Shown piece after piece: positions 26,980 through 35,575 of a stretch of 64,000 nucleotides of DNA. The stretch spans positions 54,451-118,450 of the forward strand of contig JAHCKG010000014.1 in the NCBI GenBank assembly GCA_026125895.1, given 5' to 3'. The DNA is from Pseudolabrys sp. GTDB lineage: Bacteria; Pseudomonadota; Alphaproteobacteria; Rhizobiales; Xanthobacteraceae. Below the pieces are notes generated by a model. That model worked only from the letters and a program-made list of their open reading frames with translations, searched no databases and was not told where the DNA came from. How positions within the stretch are numbered: the first letter of the stretch is position 1; every line of letters begins with the position of its first letter. The translations under genes and the position numbers were made by a program.

Positions 26980-27106
26980 GGTTCCCTGTACTCCAGCGTG
27001 GCGCCGATTTGATGGAAAAGTCCCTGATAAGCCACCGAAAAACTGACCTTGCCCCGGCCCCGTGCCCGCCGGTATAAGCCGCCCGCAATCTCCCATCCAA
27101 TCAAAG

Positions 27107-27122
27107 TCGGACATCAGTCCGA
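27107..27122. promoter_or_regulatory. Short palindrome between DinB gene and ndk
   Basis: Perfect inverted repeat TCGGAC-ATCA-GTCCGA, 27 nt before the ndk start. It may be an operator or small hairpin; no regulator is identified. Confidence 0.3.
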
Positions 27123-27149
27123 TCAATATCACTGAAGGATTTAAACCCG

Positions 27150-27572
27150 ATGGCGGTCGAGCGTACTTTTTCCATTCTCAAACCCGATGCGACCGAGCGC
27201 AATCTCACCGGCGCCATCAACGCCATGATCGAGAAGGCGGGCTTGCGCATCGTCGCGCAGAAGCGCGTGCGCATCACCAAGCCGCAGGCCGAGCAGTTCT
27301 ACGGCGTGCACAAGGCGCGGCCGTTCTTCGGTGAACTGGTCGAGTTCATGACCTCCGGTCCGGTCGTCGTGCAGGTGCTCGAAGGCGAGGGCGCGATCGC
27401 CAAATACCGCGACGTCATGGGCGCCACCGATCCGTCGAAGGCGGCCGACGGCACCATCCGCAAGGTCCACGCCAAGTCGATCGGCGAGAACTCGGTGCAC
27501 GGTTCCGACTCGCCGGAGAACGCGGTGATCGAGATCAACCAGTTCTTCTCGGGCAACGAGATCGTCGGCTGA
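27150..27572 (+). CDS. ndk: Nucleoside diphosphate kinase
   Basis: A 140-residue NDK that equilibrates nucleoside triphosphates using ATP through a phospho-His. N-terminal [20 protein letters not shown]; catalytic His in [20 protein letters not shown] and GTIRK blocks present. Start follows GAAGGA. Canonical length. Confidence 0.98.
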   Translation: MAVERTFSILKPDATERNLTGAINAMIEKAGLRIVAQKRVRITKPQAEQFYGVHKARPFFGELVEFMTSGPVVVQVLEGEGAIAKYRDVMGATDPSKAADGTIRKVHAKSIGENSVHGSDSPENAVIEINQFFSGNEIVG

Positions 27573-27608
27573 TTCGCCGGCGCGACTGAAGACGCAAGAA
27601 TGGGCAGC

Positions 27609-27634
27609 GGGCCGCTTCGCGAATGAGGCGGCCC
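27609..27634 (+). terminator. Hairpin downstream of ndk
   Basis: GGGCCGCTTC (27609-27618) pairs with GAGGCGGCCC (27625-27634) with one wobble, 37 nt after ndk. There is no T-tract; it may instead be part of the structured leader of the TerC gene. Confidence 0.4.
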
Positions 27635-27653
27635 GTCGTCAAACGGGGACGGA

Positions 27654-27692
27654 ATGTCCGCAGAAAAGATCCGCGCCAGAAGATGCGGACAT
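27654..27692 (+). promoter_or_regulatory. 9-bp leader hairpin upstream of the TerC gene
   Basis: ATGTCCGCA (27654-27662) and TGCGGACAT (27684-27692) form a perfect 9-bp stem with a 21-nt loop, ending 19 nt before the start codon and next to the Shine-Dalgarno GGAGG (27699-27704). Together with the hairpin at 27609-27634 and an intervening TCGTCAA, it could be a cis-regulatory RNA. The GGGGAGUAG element of the known manganese (yybP-ykoY) riboswitch is not present in intact form. Confidence 0.4.
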
Positions 27693-27711
27693 AACTTGTG
27701 GAGGCGACACG

Positions 27712-28467
27712 ATGACGGGAATGTTTGATCCATCGGCATGGGGCACCATGCTCAGCGCCGGCTGGGGCGAGATGGGCAGCGGCCAGTTCTGGGTCGCGCT
27801 CGTCAAGATCATGTGGATCAACATCCTGCTCTCCGGCGACAATGCGCTGGTTATCGCCATGGCCTGCCGCGGCCTGCCGGATTCACAGCGCAAATGGGGC
27901 ATGATCCTCGGCGCCGGCGTCGCCGTCGGCATGCGCATCGTCTTCACCGGCATCGTCGCGACGCTGATGACGCTGCCGTGGCTCAAGATCGCCGGCGGCG
28001 TGGCGCTGTTCTATGTCGCCGCCAAGCTCCTGGTGCCGGACGAAGCCGACGAGGATGAAGGCGAGGCCGTGCAGCATTTGTGGCGCGCGGTGCGCATCGT
28101 GGCGCTCGCCGACATCATCATGAGCCTCGACAACGTCATCGCCATCGCGGCGGCGGCCGACGGCAACATGGCGCTGCTGATTCTCGGCCTTGCGATCTCG
28201 ATCCCGCTGATCGTTGCCGGCGCGGCGCTGATCATGGCGCTGCTCGACCGATTCCCGGTGCTGGTGTGGGCCGGTTCCGCGCTGCTCGGCTGGATCTCCG
28301 GCGAGGTGATCGCCACCGATCCGGTCGTGACCGGCTATCTCGCGCAATACGGTTCCGGCACCGCGCATATGGTCGAATATGCGGCGGCCGCGGTCGGCGC
28401 CGTGCTGGTGCTGCTCATCGGCGGCCTGTGGCGGCGCTCGCGGATGCCGAAGGAGAGCGAAATTTAA
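27712..28467 (+). CDS. TerC/YjbE family integral membrane protein, likely metal exporter
   Basis: A 251-residue protein with about seven membrane segments. The two family motifs with membrane-embedded Asp are present: LSGDNALVIAMA and MSLDNVIAIAAAA. An acidic cytoplasmic loop (DEADEDEGEAV) separates the two halves. TerC/YjbE/Alx proteins export Mn2+ or supply it to exported enzymes; this is family knowledge, not shown here. The gene has a structured leader RNA. It lies between ndk and an oxidoreductase gene 74 nt downstream. Confidence 0.9.
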   Translation: MTGMFDPSAWGTMLSAGWGEMGSGQFWVALVKIMWINILLSGDNALVIAMACRGLPDSQRKWGMILGAGVAVGMRIVFTGIVATLMTLPWLKIAGGVALFYVAAKLLVPDEADEDEGEAVQHLWRAVRIVALADIIMSLDNVIAIAAAADGNMALLILGLAISIPLIVAGAALIMALLDRFPVLVWAGSALLGWISGEVIATDPVVTGYLAQYGSGTAHMVEYAAAAVGAVLVLLIGGLWRRSRMPKESEI

Positions 28468-28541
28468 CGTGAAGGCGGGCGGCGGGCGGATAGCGTCCGC
28501 CGCCGCGACACGCCGCCAGCCGGACGGTATAGTCGGTTTCC

Positions 28542-30674
28542 ATGAACCAGACGGTCCGGCTTCCGAAACAGGTCATGCGCATCGGGCACTCGGCCTGTCC
28601 GCATGATTGCCCCTCGACCTGCGCGCTCGATGTCGAACTCATCGACGAGCGCACCATCGGCCGCGTCCGCGGTTCGCCCGACAACGACTATACGGCCGGC
28701 GTCGTCTGCGCCAAGGTCGCGCGCTATGCCGAGCGCGAGCATCACGCCGACCGGCTGATGCATCCGTTGCAGCGCGTCGGAGCGAAGGGCTCGAAGGACT
28801 TCCGCCGCATCGCCTGGGACGACGCGCTCGACATCGTCGCCGAGCAGCTTCTGAAAGCCGAGGCGCGGCACGGCGCGGAGAGCGTCTGGCCTTACTATTA
28901 CGCCGGAACGATGGGCCTGGTGCAGCGCGACGGCATCAACCGGCTGCGCCACGTCAAGAAATACTCCGGCTTTCACTCCACCATCTGCGTCAATCCGGCT
29001 TGGGCCGGCTTTGCCGCCGGCACCGGCAAGATCGCCGGCAGCGATCCGCGCGAGATGGCGAAGTCCGACGTGGTGGTGATCTGGGGCACCAACCCGGTGA
29101 ACACCCAGGTCAACGTCATGACGCACGCGATGCGCGCCCGCAAGGAGCGCGGCGCCAGGATCGCGGCGGTCGATGTCTACATGAACGGCACCATGAAGCA
29201 GGCCGACCTGCCGGTGCTGGTGAAGCCGGGCACCGACGGCGCGCTCGCCTGCGCGGTGATGCATTGCCTGTTCCGCGACGGCAAGGCGGACCGGGCCTAT
29301 CTCGATAAGTACACCGACGCGCCGCGCGAGCTCGAGGCGCATCTCAAATCACGTGATCCGCAATGGGCGTCCGCCATCACCGGCACGCCGGTCGAAACCA
29401 TTGAGGAATTCGCCCGCCTGATCGGCGACAACAAGCGCACGTACTTCAGGCTCGGCTATGGCTTTGCCCGTTCGCGCAACGGCGCCGCCAACATGCACGC
29501 CGCGCTGTCGATTGCCGCCGTCACCGGCGCCTGGCAATACGAGGGCGGCGGCGCCTTCCACAACAACGACGCCATTTTCGGTTTCAACAAATCGATGATC
29601 GAAGGGCACGACGCCATCGACCGCTCGGTGCGCGTGCTCGATCAATCGAAGATCGGCGCCATCCTCACCGGCGACCGCGACGCCTTGCGCGGCGGGCCGC
29701 CGATCGATGCGCTGTTCATCCAGAACACCAACCCGATGACGGTCGCGCCCGACCAGACGGTGGTGAAGCGCGGCTTCGCGCGCGACGACCTGTTCGTCTG
29801 CGTGCACGAACAGTTCATGACCGAGACGGCGCAGGTCGCCGACATCGTGCTGCCGGCGACGACCTTCCTCGAGCACGACGACATCTATCGCGGCGGCGGC
29901 CACCAATACTTCCTGCTCGGGCCGAAGCTGGTCGAGGCGCCGGGCGAATGCCGCAACAATCACGAGGTGACGGCGGCGCTGGCAAAGCGCGTCGGCGCCG
30001 TCCATCCTGGCTTCGACATGAGCCCGCGCGAACTGATCGACGACCTGCTGCGCCGCTCCAACCGCGGCACACTGGCCGAGCTCGAGGCCAATCGCTGGAT
30101 CGATTGCCAGCCGTCCTTCGAGACGGCGCATTATCTGACCGGCTTCAACTGGCCGGACGGCAAATTCCGCTTCAAGCCGGATTGGCCGAAGGTGCCGTTC
30201 CGCAGCCCCTACACGTCGGGCCCGGTCGAGGCGATGCCGGCGCTGCCCGATCACTGGGCGGTGGTCGAGGCGGCCGATACCGAGCATCCGTTCCGCCTGG
30301 CGACATCGCCGGCGCGCGGCTTCCTCAACACCACCTTCAACGAGACGCCGACCTCGGTGGCGAGCGAGAAACGGCCGACGGTGATGATCCATCCGGACGA
30401 TGCAGCGGAGCAGGGCATCGCCGATGGCGATGAGGTCGTGCTCGGCAACAAACGCGGCGAGGTGCGGCTGCACGCCAGGGTCTTCGACGGTGTGCGGCAC
30501 GGTGTTCTGATCGCGGAATCGATCTGGCCGAATGCGGCCTATGTCGATGGCAAGGGCATCAACACGCTGACCGGCGCCGACGCGGTAGCGCCGTTCGGCG
30601 GCGCTGCGTTCCACGACAACAAGGTGTGGGTGAAGCTTGCCCCGGACGCTGCGCAGCATGGAGCGAATGCGTAA
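28542..30674 (+). CDS. Molybdopterin-dependent oxidoreductase (DMSO reductase superfamily)
   Basis: A 710-residue cytoplasmic enzyme (no Tat signal). The N-terminus carries the [4Fe-4S] motif CPHDCPSTC followed by VVCAK, then the molybdopterin-binding domains (VVIWGTNPVNTQVNVM; DALFIQNTNPMTVAPDQ; FVCVHEQFMTETAQVADIVLPATTFLEHDD) and the C-terminal molydopterin-dinucleotide domain (TVMIHPDDAAEQGIADGDEVVLGNKRGEV). It resembles uncharacterised 'molybdopterin oxidoreductase' enzymes often annotated as dehydrogenases; the substrate cannot be told. No redox-partner gene is adjacent. Its last ~12 codons lie inside a palindromic repeat, so the C-terminus is probably repeat-derived. Confidence 0.9.
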   Translation: MNQTVRLPKQVMRIGHSACPHDCPSTCALDVELIDERTIGRVRGSPDNDYTAGVVCAKVARYAEREHHADRLMHPLQRVGAKGSKDFRRIAWDDALDIVAEQLLKAEARHGAESVWPYYYAGTMGLVQRDGINRLRHVKKYSGFHSTICVNPAWAGFAAGTGKIAGSDPREMAKSDVVVIWGTNPVNTQVNVMTHAMRARKERGARIAAVDVYMNGTMKQADLPVLVKPGTDGALACAVMHCLFRDGKADRAYLDKYTDAPRELEAHLKSRDPQWASAITGTPVETIEEFARLIGDNKRTYFRLGYGFARSRNGAANMHAALSIAAVTGAWQYEGGGAFHNNDAIFGFNKSMIEGHDAIDRSVRVLDQSKIGAILTGDRDALRGGPPIDALFIQNTNPMTVAPDQTVVKRGFARDDLFVCVHEQFMTETAQVADIVLPATTFLEHDDIYRGGGHQYFLLGPKLVEAPGECRNNHEVTAALAKRVGAVHPGFDMSPRELIDDLLRRSNRGTLAELEANRWIDCQPSFETAHYLTGFNWPDGKFRFKPDWPKVPFRSPYTSGPVEAMPALPDHWAVVEAADTEHPFRLATSPARGFLNTTFNETPTSVASEKRPTVMIHPDDAAEQGIADGDEVVLGNKRGEVRLHARVFDGVRHGVLIAESIWPNAAYVDGKGINTLTGADAVAPFGGAAFHDNKVWVKLAPDAAQHGANA

Positions 30675-30767
30675 TGCTGCGCTGCTGATCCGGGGCCGTT
30701 ACGAACTCTGAGTTCTTGAAGGTCCCGGGCGCGGTGCACCGCTGGCGCGCTGCACCGCGCCCGGGAC
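30639..30767. repeat. Palindromic intergenic element, family C (two hairpins)
   Basis: First hairpin GCCCCGGA (30639-30646) with TCCGGGGC (30689-30696) overlaps the end of the oxidoreductase gene. The second has perfect 17-bp arms starting GTCCCGGGCGCGG (30722-30738) and ending 30751-30767 with a 12-nt loop. The same family (GTCCCGGG, GCGGTGCA, TGCACCGC) recurs at 50553-50670. It lies between convergent genes and may terminate both. Confidence 0.85.
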
Positions 30768-30775
30768 AAGCCCCC

Positions 30776-31234
30776 TCACAGTTCCTTTCCGATCACGCGA
30801 TCGATGGAATAGCGCCGGCCGCCGGCGAGCGCGAGAAAGAACATCACCATGCCGAGCAGCAGGACGTATTCGTAGCCGCCCTTGCCGACGGAAAAGCCTC
30901 TCGGGCCGTGGATTGCGACGAACATCACACCGATCTCGACCGCCAGCGCGGTGGCGAAAAAGCGGGTGAACAGGCCCAGCGCGACGCAGGCCGCGGCCAC
31001 CGTCTCGAGAAAGATCACGGCGAAAGCGCACAGCGCCGGCAGGACGAAGCCGACCTTGACGAAGAAGGCGACTTCAGTGTCGAAGCCGGCCTGCACCTTG
31101 TTCCAGCCGTGTACGAACAGGATGCAGCCAATGGTCACGCGCAGCAGCAGGTAACCGACTTCGGGCGCCCAGCCGTAAAATCCGGCGAGGCCGGGAATGA
31201 GCAATCGGGTGTCGGTGGGCGTGCGCGCAAGCAT
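30776..31234 (-). CDS. DoxX family membrane protein (copy 1)
   Basis: A 152-residue protein with four membrane segments and the DoxX pattern: TRLLIPGLAGFYGWAPEVGYLLLRVTIGCILFVHGWNKV ... FLETVAAACVALGLFTRFFATALAVEIG. DoxX-type proteins are linked to quinone- or thiosulfate-related redox chemistry and to oxidative stress in some bacteria, but the function here is unknown. It is a close paralogue of the gene at 31371 on the same strand, separated by 136 nt containing two strong hairpins. Confidence 0.85.
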   Translation of the reverse strand: MLARTPTDTRLLIPGLAGFYGWAPEVGYLLLRVTIGCILFVHGWNKVQAGFDTEVAFFVKVGFVLPALCAFAVIFLETVAAACVALGLFTRFFATALAVEIGVMFVAIHGPRGFSVGKGGYEYVLLLGMVMFFLALAGGRRYSIDRVIGKEL

Positions 31235-31258
31235 CTCAAGACCTCTGCAATGAGCGAA

Positions 31259-31360
31259 AGCGCGCCGCGACAGGCGGCGCGCTCAAGTCAGAAGCGGAGG
31301 ACTTTGTGGAGAAACTTGGATTCGGGCCGCTGTGCTCGCGCGAACGTGAACGCAGCGGCC
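31259..31360 (-). terminator. Two hairpins between the DoxX paralogues
   Basis: Reading the minus strand, GGCCGCTG/CAGCGGCC (arms 31353-31360 and 31325-31332) is followed by a perfect 10-bp stem AGCGCGCCGC / GCGGCGCGCT (31274-31283 and 31259-31268, 5-nt loop). Neither has a T-run. They may attenuate readthrough from the upstream DoxX gene into the downstream copy. Confidence 0.5.
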
Positions 31361-31370
31361 GGTTATCGAC

Positions 31371-31829
31371 TCACAATTCCTTGCCGAGCTTGGCGTCGAG
31401 CGAATAGCGGCCGCCGCCTCGCGGCGCGATGTAGAAATAGACCATGCCGAGCAACAGCACATATTCGTAGCCGCCGGCACCGACGTTGAAGCCCTTGGCC
31501 CAGTGCGCCGTGATCAGGATCACCAGCATCTGGATGGCGAGGGCGGCGGAGAAGAACCGGGTGAAAAGGCCGAGCGCCACGCACAACGTGCCGATGGTCT
31601 CGACGAAGATGGCGAGATAAGCCATCGCGCCCGGCGCCGGAAACGCCATGCGCGTGAACATGCCGGTGACGCCGGCCGGGCCGGGACCCGCGACCTTCAT
31701 GTAGCCGTGCACGAAGATGATGATGCCGATGGTGAAACGCATGAGTGCGTAGCCGATCGGTTCAGCCCAGGCGTAGAAGCCGGCCAGGCCGGGAATAAGC
31801 AGTCTGGTGCGAGTGGAATTGTCGAACAT
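31371..31829 (-). CDS. DoxX family membrane protein (copy 2)
   Basis: The start at 31829 (MFDNSTRTRLLIPGLAGFYAWAEPIGYALMRF) is preferred over the longer frame because GGGG precedes it and copy 1 begins at the same point. The 152-residue protein has four membrane segments and shares TRLLIPGLAGFY, FVHG, CVALGLFTRFF and GYEYVLLLGMV with copy 1. This copy carries a Gly/Pro-rich insertion (VAGPGPAGVTGMFTRMAFP) after the first segment. Probably a tandem duplication; function unknown. Confidence 0.84.
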   Translation of the reverse strand: MFDNSTRTRLLIPGLAGFYAWAEPIGYALMRFTIGIIIFVHGYMKVAGPGPAGVTGMFTRMAFPAPGAMAYLAIFVETIGTLCVALGLFTRFFSAALAIQMLVILITAHWAKGFNVGAGGYEYVLLLGMVYFYIAPRGGGRYSLDAKLGKEL

Positions 31830-31934
31830 GTTGCCCCGGAGCGTCGATGGAAAGGACACTCCGGCTATAGCGGCGGCGGCGCGCCGCCAACTCACATTTG
31901 AGTGTGGCCATTACGGCGATGTAAGTACCGGGCG

Positions 31935-32588
31935 TTATGTCGCAGGTGTCAGCGCGCTGGCATCGGGAACGCGAGTTCCATCGATGAAACAGTTGCCGTC
32001 GACGACGCGCACGCGATCTTCGGCAACGAGCTTGAGCGCCGCCGGATAAATCCTGTGCTCGACCGTGAGCACGCGCGCCGCCAACGCCGCTTCCGTGTCA
32101 TCGGGGCGCACCGAAACCGCGTCCTGCATGATGATCGGGCCCGCGTCCATTTCCGGCACGACGAAATGCACCGTGGCGCCGTGAATTGTCGCGCCGGCAT
32201 CAAGCGCACGCTTGTGGGTATCGAGACCCTTGAACGCCGGGAGGAGGGCCGGATGGATGTTGAGCATGCGACCGGTCCAGAGGCCGACAAACTCCGGCGT
32301 CAGGAGGCGCATGAAGCCGGCGAGACAAACAAGGTCGATCCTGTGCGCCAGCAGGACCTCCTGCATAGCGCGATCGAAAGCGGCGCGGTCCTTGCCGTAG
32401 GTCTTGTGATCGACGACCGCGGTCGCGATTCCGTTGCTGCGCGCGGTGTCGAGGCCGCCGGCGTCCGGCTTGTTCGACAGCACGAGCACGATCTCGGCAG
32501 GGTAGTCTGGCGCCTTGGCGGCCTCGATCAGCGCCGCCATATTCGAGCCGCGGCCGGAAATCAGGACGGCGACGCGCTTCTTCGCCAT
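31935..32588 (-). CDS. purN: Phosphoribosylglycinamide formyltransferase
   Basis: Start at 32588 (MAKKRVAVLISGRGSNMAALIEA), 4 nt after the purM stop. The 217-residue enzyme adds the formyl group from 10-formyl-THF to GAR in purine synthesis. Motifs: SGRGSN, catalytic Asn/His in MLNIHPALLPAFKG and Asp in VVPEMDAGPII. Canonical length; purM-purN order is conserved. Confidence 0.97.
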   Translation of the reverse strand: MAKKRVAVLISGRGSNMAALIEAAKAPDYPAEIVLVLSNKPDAGGLDTARSNGIATAVVDHKTYGKDRAAFDRAMQEVLLAHRIDLVCLAGFMRLLTPEFVGLWTGRMLNIHPALLPAFKGLDTHKRALDAGATIHGATVHFVVPEMDAGPIIMQDAVSVRPDDTEAALAARVLTVEHRIYPAALKLVAEDRVRVVDGNCFIDGTRVPDASALTPAT

Positions 32589-32592
32589 CGCG

Positions 32593-33666
32593 CTACAGCT
32601 TGAGATCGAGCGCGCCGTCATAGACGACGCGCTCCTCACCGGCGGCTTTCACAACCGAGCCGATAGTCGCGACCTTCTCGCCGGCTTTGACAAAGGCGTC
32701 GCTCACCGCCGCGGCATCTTTTGTCGCCACGACGACGATCATGCCGACGCCGCAGTTGAAGGTGCGCAGCATTTCCTTCGGCGCGATATTACCGACCTGG
32801 GCCAGCCAGCGGAACACCGCCGGAGCGTTGGCCTTGGCGAGGTCGATGCGCGCGCCCAGACCCTTCGGCAACACGCGCGGGATGTTGTCGGGGAAGCCAC
32901 CGCCGGTGATGTGGGCGAGGCCTTTGACCGCCTTCGTGGCGCGGATCGCGGCGAGGCAGGATTTCACGTAGATGCGGGTCGGCGTCAGGATGGCTTCGCC
33001 GAGCGACACATTGTCGGCGAATGGCGCCGGGGCGCTCCAGGCGAGCCCGCTCTTGGCCACCACCTTGCGCACCAACGAATAACCGTTCGAGTGCACGCCG
33101 GAGGAGGCGAGGCCGAGGATGACGTCGCCTTCGGCGATCGTGGGACGCGGCAATACGTCGCCGCGCTCGACGGCGCCGACGGCAAAGCCGGCAAGGTCGT
33201 AATCATCGCCATGATACAGGCCGGGCATCTCCGCGGTCTCGCCGCCGATCAGGGCGCAGCCGGCGTCGCGGCAGCCGACCGAGATACCGGCCACCACGGC
33301 GGCGCCGACGTCGGGCGAAAGCCGGCCGGTAGCGTAATAGTCGAGGAAGAAGAGGGGCTCGGCGCCCTGGACCACGAGATCGTTGACGCTCATGGCGACG
33401 AGGTCGATGCCGATGGTGTCGTGGCGGCCGGTCTCGATGGCGATCTTGACCTTGGTGCCGACGCCGTCATTGGCGGCGACCAGGATCGGGTCGGTGTAGC
33501 CGGCGCGCTTGAGGTCAAAGAGGCCGCCGAAACCGCCGATTTCGGCGTCGGCGCCCGGACGCGCGGTGGCGCGCACCAGGGGCTTGATCAGGTCCACCAT
33601 CCGGTTGCCGGCGTCGATATCGACGCCCGCCTGCGCGTAGGTCAGCCCGCGCTCTTGATCTGCCAT
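32593..33666 (-). CDS. purM: Phosphoribosylformylglycinamidine cyclo-ligase (AIR synthetase)
   Basis: Start at 33666 ([31 protein letters not shown]). The 357-residue ATP-dependent enzyme closes the imidazole ring of aminoimidazole ribonucleotide. Signatures: [52 protein letters not shown] and [17 protein letters not shown]. First gene of purM-purN, divergent from the CDP-alcohol phosphatidyltransferase gene. Confidence 0.97.
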   Translation of the reverse strand: MADQERGLTYAQAGVDIDAGNRMVDLIKPLVRATARPGADAEIGGFGGLFDLKRAGYTDPILVAANDGVGTKVKIAIETGRHDTIGIDLVAMSVNDLVVQGAEPLFFLDYYATGRLSPDVGAAVVAGISVGCRDAGCALIGGETAEMPGLYHGDDYDLAGFAVGAVERGDVLPRPTIAEGDVILGLASSGVHSNGYSLVRKVVAKSGLAWSAPAPFADNVSLGEAILTPTRIYVKSCLAAIRATKAVKGLAHITGGGFPDNIPRVLPKGLGARIDLAKANAPAVFRWLAQVGNIAPKEMLRTFNCGVGMIVVVATKDAAAVSDAFVKAGEKVATIGSVVKAAGEERVVYDGALDLKL

Positions 33667-33751
33667 TTGGGCCCCTTGTCGGACGCCCGGCGCCGACACA
33701 AAAAAGGCGCGCCGACGGCGGTAAGTGCCGCCTCGTACGTCGAAAACGCCG

Positions 33752-33781
33752 TTCGTGCAATGGCGCGGAGGCCGTTATACT
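33752..33781 (+). promoter_or_regulatory. Promoter candidate for the CDP-alcohol phosphatidyltransferase operon
   Basis: TTCGTG (33752-33757), 18-nt spacer, TATACT (33776-33781). The -10 is good, the -35 weak. It lies about 95 nt before the TTG start at 33877. Confidence 0.35.
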
Positions 33782-33876
33782 CTATCTTCAGCCGGGGCGA
33801 TCCGACCCGGAATAGCCGATCCAAAACCTGCCCCAAACAGACCCCATGCCGGGGCTTCGCACGAGCCGGGACTGCC

Positions 33877-34422
33877 TTGAGTATTCCAAACCTGATTACC
33901 CTGGGGCGCATCTTCCTGGTGCCCGTCGTCGTCTGGGCGATCGCTTCCAACACGATGTGGTTTGCCTTTGTGCTCTTCCTCGTCGCCGGCGTGTCCGATG
34001 CCGTCGATGGGTTCCTGGCCAAGCGCTACCGCATGACGACGGAACTGGGCGCCTATCTCGACCCCCTGGCCGACAAGGCGCTCATCGTCTCGATCTATTT
34101 GACCCTTGGGATCAACGGGGACATCCCGCGCTGGCTGGTGATCCTGGTCGTGTCGCGGGATATCCTCATCGTCGGAGGCATCATCTTGTCCTGGTTGCTG
34201 GGTAACCCGCTGAAGATCAAGCCGCTGTGGGTGTCGAAGCTCAACACCACGGCGCAGATCGCTTTTGCCTGCGTGGTGCTCGGCTCGCTCGGCTTCAAAT
34301 TCGAAGTGCCGAACCTGACGCTGGTCCTGATGGGTCTGGTCGCGGTGCTAACGCTGCTGTCGATCGCCGCCTATCTGGCGGAATGGGTGCGGCACATGAA
34401 TTCTTCGGCGACCAGCTCGTGA
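33877..34422 (+). CDS. CDP-alcohol phosphatidyltransferase (PgsA-like)
   Basis: A TTG at 33877 starts LSIPNLITLGRIFLVPVVVWAI, the usual beginning of these enzymes; no suitable ATG is in frame nearby. The 181-residue membrane protein has the CDP-alcohol phosphatidyltransferase signature DAVDGFLAKRYRMTTELGAYLDPLADK, with the metal-binding Asp residues intact and Lys where many members have Arg. Likely makes phosphatidylglycerophosphate from CDP-diacylglycerol, or a related phospholipid head-group transfer (inference). It overlaps the next gene by 4 nt (GTGA). Confidence 0.9.
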   Translation: MSIPNLITLGRIFLVPVVVWAIASNTMWFAFVLFLVAGVSDAVDGFLAKRYRMTTELGAYLDPLADKALIVSIYLTLGINGDIPRWLVILVVSRDILIVGGIILSWLLGNPLKIKPLWVSKLNTTAQIAFACVVLGSLGFKFEVPNLTLVLMGLVAVLTLLSIAAYLAEWVRHMNSSATSS

Positions 34423-35540
34423 GCGCGGACAGCACGGCCAAGCCCTTGCCGCCGCAACGGCCAAGACCCGAAGGTTTCGCCTTCCAGCGGCAGATGGTGT
34501 TCTGGCTGGCGGCGCTTGCTGTCTTCATCCTTTTCCTGTGGCTGCTGGCCGACATCCTGCTGCCGTTCATCGCCGGCCTCGCCATCGCCTATTTTCTCGC
34601 CCCGCTGGTCGATCGGCTCGAGCGCATGGGCGTCAACCGGCTGGTCGCGGCGCTTGCCGTCATCTCGCTGGTGGTGCTGCTGATCGTGCTGGTGCTGCTG
34701 CTGATCCTGCCGCTGCTCGGCAGTCAGCTCGGTTCGCTGATCGATAACATCCCGACCTACGTCACCAAGCTGCGCTCTTTGATCAGCAATACCGAATGGC
34801 CGTGGCTCAAGAACCTGCTCGGCAACGGCCTTGGCAGCGACAAGGGCATAAGCGAGCTTCTGACCCAGGGCGCCGGCTGGCTGACGACCTTCCTCAAGTC
34901 GCTATGGTCCGGCGGGCGGGCGCTGGTGTCGCTGTTCTCGCTGATCGTCGTGACGCCGGTCGTTGCGTTCTACCTGATCTACGACTGGCACAAGATGATC
35001 GATACCGCCGATAGCTGGATCCCGGTGCACCATCGCGGCACCGTGCATCAGCTCGCTCACGAGATCGACGGCGCCATCGCCGGCTTCGTACGCGGCCAGT
35101 CCGCGGTCTGCCTGATCCTCGGCACCTTCTACGCCGTGGCGCTGACGCTGAGCGGCCTCAACTTCGGCCTGCTGATCGGGTTGATCTCCGGCCTGATCAC
35201 GTTCATTCCCTATGTCGGCTCGATGACCGGGTTGATCCTGTCGCTCGGCGTGGCGGTGGCGCAATTCTGGCCGGATTACACCTCGATCCTGATCGTGCTC
35301 GGCATCTTCCTGCTCGGCCAGTTCCTCGAGGGCAACGTGCTGTCGCCGAAGCTGGTGGGCGAAAGCGTCGGCCTGCATCCGGTGTGGCTGATCTTTGCGC
35401 TGCTCGCCTTCGGCTACCTGTTCGGCTTCGTCGGGCTGCTGGTCGCGGTGCCGCTCGCCGCCACCATCGGCGTGCTGGCGCGCTTTGCGCTGCGGCGTTA
35501 CCTCGAAAGTTCGTTCTATACCGGCGAGCCGACCCCGTAA
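34419..35540 (+). CDS. AI-2E family (PerM/UPF0118) transporter
   Basis: The GTG at 34419 overlaps the previous stop. The 373-residue protein has about eight membrane segments: a pair near residue 30-75, a long periplasmic loop, then FSLIVVTPVVAFYLIYDWHKM, GLISGLITFIPYVGSMTGLILS and EGNVLSPKLVGESVGLHPVWLIFALLAFG, hallmarks of the AI-2E exporter-like family. Substrates of most members are unknown. Position between the phosphatidyltransferase and hdaA is conserved in Hyphomicrobiales. Confidence 0.92.
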   Translation: MSADSTAKPLPPQRPRPEGFAFQRQMVFWLAALAVFILFLWLLADILLPFIAGLAIAYFLAPLVDRLERMGVNRLVAALAVISLVVLLIVLVLLLILPLLGSQLGSLIDNIPTYVTKLRSLISNTEWPWLKNLLGNGLGSDKGISELLTQGAGWLTTFLKSLWSGGRALVSLFSLIVVTPVVAFYLIYDWHKMIDTADSWIPVHHRGTVHQLAHEIDGAIAGFVRGQSAVCLILGTFYAVALTLSGLNFGLLIGLISGLITFIPYVGSMTGLILSLGVAVAQFWPDYTSILIVLGIFLLGQFLEGNVLSPKLVGESVGLHPVWLIFALLAFGYLFGFVGLLVAVPLAATIGVLARFALRRYLESSFYTGEPTP

Positions 35541-35575
35541 GGGCGGCGCTCAAGTTCCAGTCGAAGTTCAGGTTC

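Noticed and set aside
27601-27711. Confident call of a yybP-ykoY manganese riboswitch
   Set aside because: The GGGGAGUAG element is not intact; only a TCGTCAA match and generic hairpins are seen, so it is kept as a finding and not as a named riboswitch.
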